The position numbers were made by a program, and so were the translations under genes. From Opitutus sp. GAS368 (GTDB lineage: Bacteria > Verrucomicrobiota > Verrucomicrobiia > Opitutales > Opitutaceae): 16,904 nucleotides of DNA. Each line of letters opens with the position of its first letter. The stretch's first letter is position 1. Under the pieces are notes generated by a model. That model saw nothing but the letters and a program-made list of their open reading frames with translations, searched no databases and was not told the DNA's origin. Below, one piece after another: positions 14,914 to 16,904 of this stretch. The stretch is from the NCBI GenBank assembly GCA_945862035.1, contig CAMAXB010000030.1, positions 1-16,904 on the forward strand. Direction: 5' to 3'.

Positions 14914-14948
14914 TCAACGCATCGATCCGGTCTAAACCGCGAAGGGCG

Positions 14949-15109
14949 CGAATTCACGCGAAAGAGTTCGATCCGTCGAACCATCGATCCGTTAACCACA
15001 GATGGCCACAGATCGGATCCCCCTGAAAGGGTCTGTATCTGTGTAGATCTGTGGCCATCTGTGGTTAATCCTGCTTTCGTTCGAATGGATCGAGATCCGC
15101 GTGAATTCG
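14949..15109. repeat. nested palindromic element downstream of moaE
   Basis: A perfect 23-bp inverted repeat (14992-15014 with 15046-15068, beginning TTAACCACAGATGGCCACAG) encloses a 31-nt centre. Outside it, CGAATTCACGCG (14949-14960) pairs with CGCGTGAATTCG (15098-15109). Partly matching GATCGA-rich stretches lie between the two layers. The element sits between the ends of convergent genes and could form a large cruciform or a bidirectional terminator. GTTCGATCCGTCGAA (14966-14980) nearly repeats 1011-1025. Confidence 0.8.
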
Positions 15110-15143
15110 TGTCCTTACGGGGTTGAATCTTCATTCCTGCGGC

Positions 15144-16226
15144 TCACGCGCCCCAGAGGTCGCGGCCGGGGACCGGCGGCGTGATCGACGCCACATTGAG
15201 TCGGATCGACTCGAGGTTCTCCCGGACCAGATCGCCCATCGATTCACAGCGCAGGTAATCCTTGCGTGCATAGTGCTCGGCCAGTGCGTCGCGCAGCTCC
15301 ACCACATGCTCGCGCGGCGCCAACGTGTCGACCGACATCGCCGCCAGCAGGGTCACCAGCCGGTCCTCCGTCACCGCAGCGCGCTGCAACATGAGGACCT
15401 GCTCCTCGCGCTGGTACTGCCGGGCGGTCTCGAGTCGGAGACGCTCGATGCAGAACAAGGCCAGCGGCTGGTTGTCCTTGAAAAACTGCGGACGGTAGAA
15501 ATTCATGCGCCCCTCATAGGACTGCTGGTCGAAGTCCATCGCGCGAATCCGGATCTGCGCCCCCTCGAAATCCGGCGTGACCACGACCACGAAATTGTAG
15601 CTGCGCATGTCGCCGAGCAGACGCACGAAACTGCGCTCGTTAAACTTCACCAGTTCCTTGGCGACACGGATCGGTTTCATTTCCGAGTTGTGTAGCCAGC
15701 GATCGATGAAGACATCGCCGGGAATGCCCGCCACGTGCTCCTCCACCAAGGTCGCGCCGCTGGTGAGGTAGTTCATGCGATTGGGCGAGAGCAGGTGCTC
15801 CAACTCCAGTCCGTAGACGCGGGAAGCGTCGCCCTGCTTGATGTAGAAATGATCGGGATTGTCGTTGTACGCATTGACGATCCGGATACGGAATGGCGCC
15901 GAGTTGCCGAAGGCGCAGAAATCGATGCGGTCGATATACAGGTGCTGCATGACCGACAGGTCGCCATCAACGCGGAGAATCGCGTACATCCGCTTCAGGT
16001 CCTCGTAAAGCGCCTCCATCTCGATCCGGTCGTACATGACCGATTCCCAGAGCGTGGGCCGGCCGGCGGAGTCGGCTAGCGGGATGGACTCCACAAAACG
16101 TCGCAGCCGGTCGTAGGCGATGGGCAGCTCGCGGTCGCGCCGTGTGCGCCGCAAGTAGGCCCGCAACCCGTCACTGATCGGGAAACTCGGCTTCTTCTGC
16201 TGCGGGCGGGGCGGCGCGGCATCCAT
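15144..16226 (-). CDS. orphan protein with kinase-like motifs (hypothetical)
   Basis: I do not recognise a named family for this 360-residue protein. Its C-terminal half has an order of motifs resembling aminoglycoside/choline-kinase-like folds. These are a beta strand with HFYIK (K130) followed by a helix with ELE (141-143), and a hinge-like VEEHVAGIPG (161-170). Then come LLGDMRSYNFVVV (203-215), with D206 and N211 five residues apart as in HGDLHxxN, and RAMDFD (228-233) like the later metal-binding IDFD. The usual His before GD is Leu. Residues 255-325 are mostly charged helix. The ATG at 16226 gives MDAAPPRP; an in-frame ATG at 16277 would add 17 residues. No signal peptide is seen. Kinase activity is an inference from motif spacing only. 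Confidence 0.7.
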   Translation of the reverse strand: MDAAPPRPQQKKPSFPISDGLRAYLRRTRRDRELPIAYDRLRRFVESIPLADSAGRPTLWESVMYDRIEMEALYEDLKRMYAILRVDGDLSVMQHLYIDRIDFCAFGNSAPFRIRIVNAYNDNPDHFYIKQGDASRVYGLELEHLLSPNRMNYLTSGATLVEEHVAGIPGDVFIDRWLHNSEMKPIRVAKELVKFNERSFVRLLGDMRSYNFVVVVTPDFEGAQIRIRAMDFDQQSYEGRMNFYRPQFFKDNQPLALFCIERLRLETARQYQREEQVLMLQRAAVTEDRLVTLLAAMSVDTLAPREHVVELRDALAEHYARKDYLRCESMGDLVRENLESIRLNVASITPPVPGRDLWGA

Positions 16227-16359
16227 CCGCCCACCATGGGTGGCCCGAGGCCCGGGTGGCAATGCCGGAGAGGTCATTCCCGGTTGCCAAAAATCCGCTA
16301 AAAGGCCCGGTTCCCATCCCTTTCGCCTCGTCTCATCCCGGAGGACCGCCTGCCCTCGG

Positions 16360-16494
16360 TTGTCAGGCTGCTCCTCGCCGCGAGGGCCTTGGAGACGGCC
16401 GGCCAGCTCCCCCAAGAACTTCTGGGTCAACGTGGTCTTGGCCATCGCCGGCCTGATCATCGGCGTGATGCTGTTTCGCACGCCGCGCGGATGA
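16360..16494 (+). CDS. small membrane protein (hypothetical)
   Basis: The frame ends at TGA 16494 and contains a clear single membrane segment, FWVNVVLAIAGLIIGVMLF, followed by a positive RTPRG end. The start is uncertain. TTG at 16360 gives 44 residues and has GGAGGA at 16340-16345, rather far upstream. An ATG at 16240 would give 84 residues with a low-complexity N-terminus. Its stop overlaps the ATG of the next small gene (ATGA), which supports that it is real. No family is recognised. Confidence 0.5.
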   Translation: MSGCSSPRGPWRRPASSPKNFWVNVVLAIAGLIIGVMLFRTPRG

Positions 16495-16664
16495 GTAAAC
16501 TGTCCCTGAGCCTGATCATCTTCCTTTTGATTACCATGGCCGGATTTCAGTGGATCTTCGAGCGCAACGAGCCCCGCTTTCTCACTCCGACGATCACCCC
16601 GGTCGCGCCGCACCTCCCGAGCACGATCAACGACACCGGGCGGCAATCCGGCGGGTCGTCCTGA
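16491..16664 (+). CDS. small membrane-anchored protein (hypothetical)
   Basis: This 57-residue protein starts MSKLSLSLIIFLLITMAGFQ, a single N-terminal hydrophobic segment, either an uncleaved anchor or a signal peptide. A short tail rich in Thr, Pro and Ser follows (FLTPTITPVAPHLPS) and the protein ends RQSGGSS. The start overlaps the stop of the preceding small membrane protein, so the two are probably coupled and may act together. No homologous family is recognised. The 6-phosphogluconate dehydrogenase gene starts 184 bp downstream. Confidence 0.55.
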   Translation: MSKLSLSLIIFLLITMAGFQWIFERNEPRFLTPTITPVAPHLPSTINDTGRQSGGSS

Positions 16665-16848
16665 GCAACGCGAGGGGGAAAGCGCTGCCCTCAACGCGTT
16701 GGATCGATCCTCCGGAACTCAACCCAGCGCGTTCCGGCAACACGCGCCACGCGCAACCGGCCTACTCGGGCGCGCAATTCGGACTGTCGGGTCGGAAAAT
16801 TGAATGGTCTTCGGGCAGACGGATCTTTTACCTACCCCCTCCCCGCCT
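16665..16848. other. intergenic region upstream of gnd
   Basis: This 184-bp stretch has no convincing gene. It probably carries the gnd promoter, but no clear hexamer pair or ribosome binding site is visible next to the ATG at 16849. Confidence 0.4.
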
Positions 16849-16904
16849 ATGCCAAAGACGTACTCCGACATCGGACTCATCGGCCTTGCCGTAATGGGTC
16901 AGAA
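16849..16904 (+). CDS. gnd: 6-phosphogluconate dehydrogenase, 5' fragment
   Basis: Only the first 18 complete codons and two bases of the next are in the window. They read MPKTYSDIGLIGLAVMGQ followed by AA-, almost certainly Asn. IGLIGLAVMGQN is the characteristic NADP-binding start of decarboxylating 6-phosphogluconate dehydrogenase, an oxidative pentose phosphate pathway enzyme. The gene is cut by the window edge, so length and catalytic residues cannot be checked. A related beta-hydroxyacid dehydrogenase is the only real alternative. Confidence 0.85.
   Translation, partial: MPKTYSDIGLIGLAVMGQ

Noticed and set aside
14992..15068. CRISPR-like repeat pair
   Set aside because: The two copies are inverted, not direct, and there is no third copy or regular spacing.

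Overview
The window is about 17 kb of GC-rich bacterial chromosome. It most resembles a verrucomicrobial genome, probably Opitutaceae. That placement is an inference from gene content: a Tat-exported Gfo/Idh/MocA oxidoreductase beside a DUF6807 (PmoA-like) protein, a DUF481 outer-membrane protein and an LpxR-like protein. Weak or absent Shine-Dalgarno signals, probable TTG/GTG starts and intergenic palindromes of several families point the same way. No rRNA, tRNA, CRISPR array, transposase or phage gene was seen.

Layout. (1) 1-1711, plus strand: two GTGTCACG-type hairpins, a nucleoside 2-deoxyribosyltransferase-like gene and upp, a small nucleobase-salvage group. (2) 1870-5070, minus strand: an HD-domain protein, then a secreted DUF6807 protein and a Tat-targeted oxidoreductase, the last two 28 bp apart. 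(3) 5147-6239, minus strand: a DUF481 outer-membrane protein with its own intrinsic terminator. (4) 6367-11037, plus strand: a tight run of an RlmI-like SAM methyltransferase, an LpxR-like outer-membrane protein (TTG start), a SIS-domain sugar-phosphate protein, a BadF/BcrA-type sugar kinase and a protein of the family usually labelled 3-methyladenine DNA glycosylase. The SIS and kinase pair suggests amino-sugar salvage. (5) 11166-14913: a molybdenum-cofactor locus, with moaA on the minus strand divergent from moeA, then moaC-moaD-moaE on the plus strand with overlapping or near-abutting ends. MoaA and MoaC would make cPMP, MoaD and MoaE would make molybdopterin, and MoeA would insert molybdate. 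(6) 15144-16226, minus strand: an orphan 360-residue protein in which I see kinase-like motifs (GD-x4-N and a later DFD). (7) 16360-16904, plus strand: two very short membrane proteins joined by an ATGA overlap, then the first 18 complete codons of a 6-phosphogluconate dehydrogenase gene cut by the window edge.

Several gene borders carry hairpin elements of distinct sequence families (22-122, 977-1059, 1821-1846, 9183-9234, 13564-13641, 14949-15109). The most unusual items are the kinase-like orphan, the pair of GTGTCACG hairpins in opposite orientation, and the nested palindrome after moaE.
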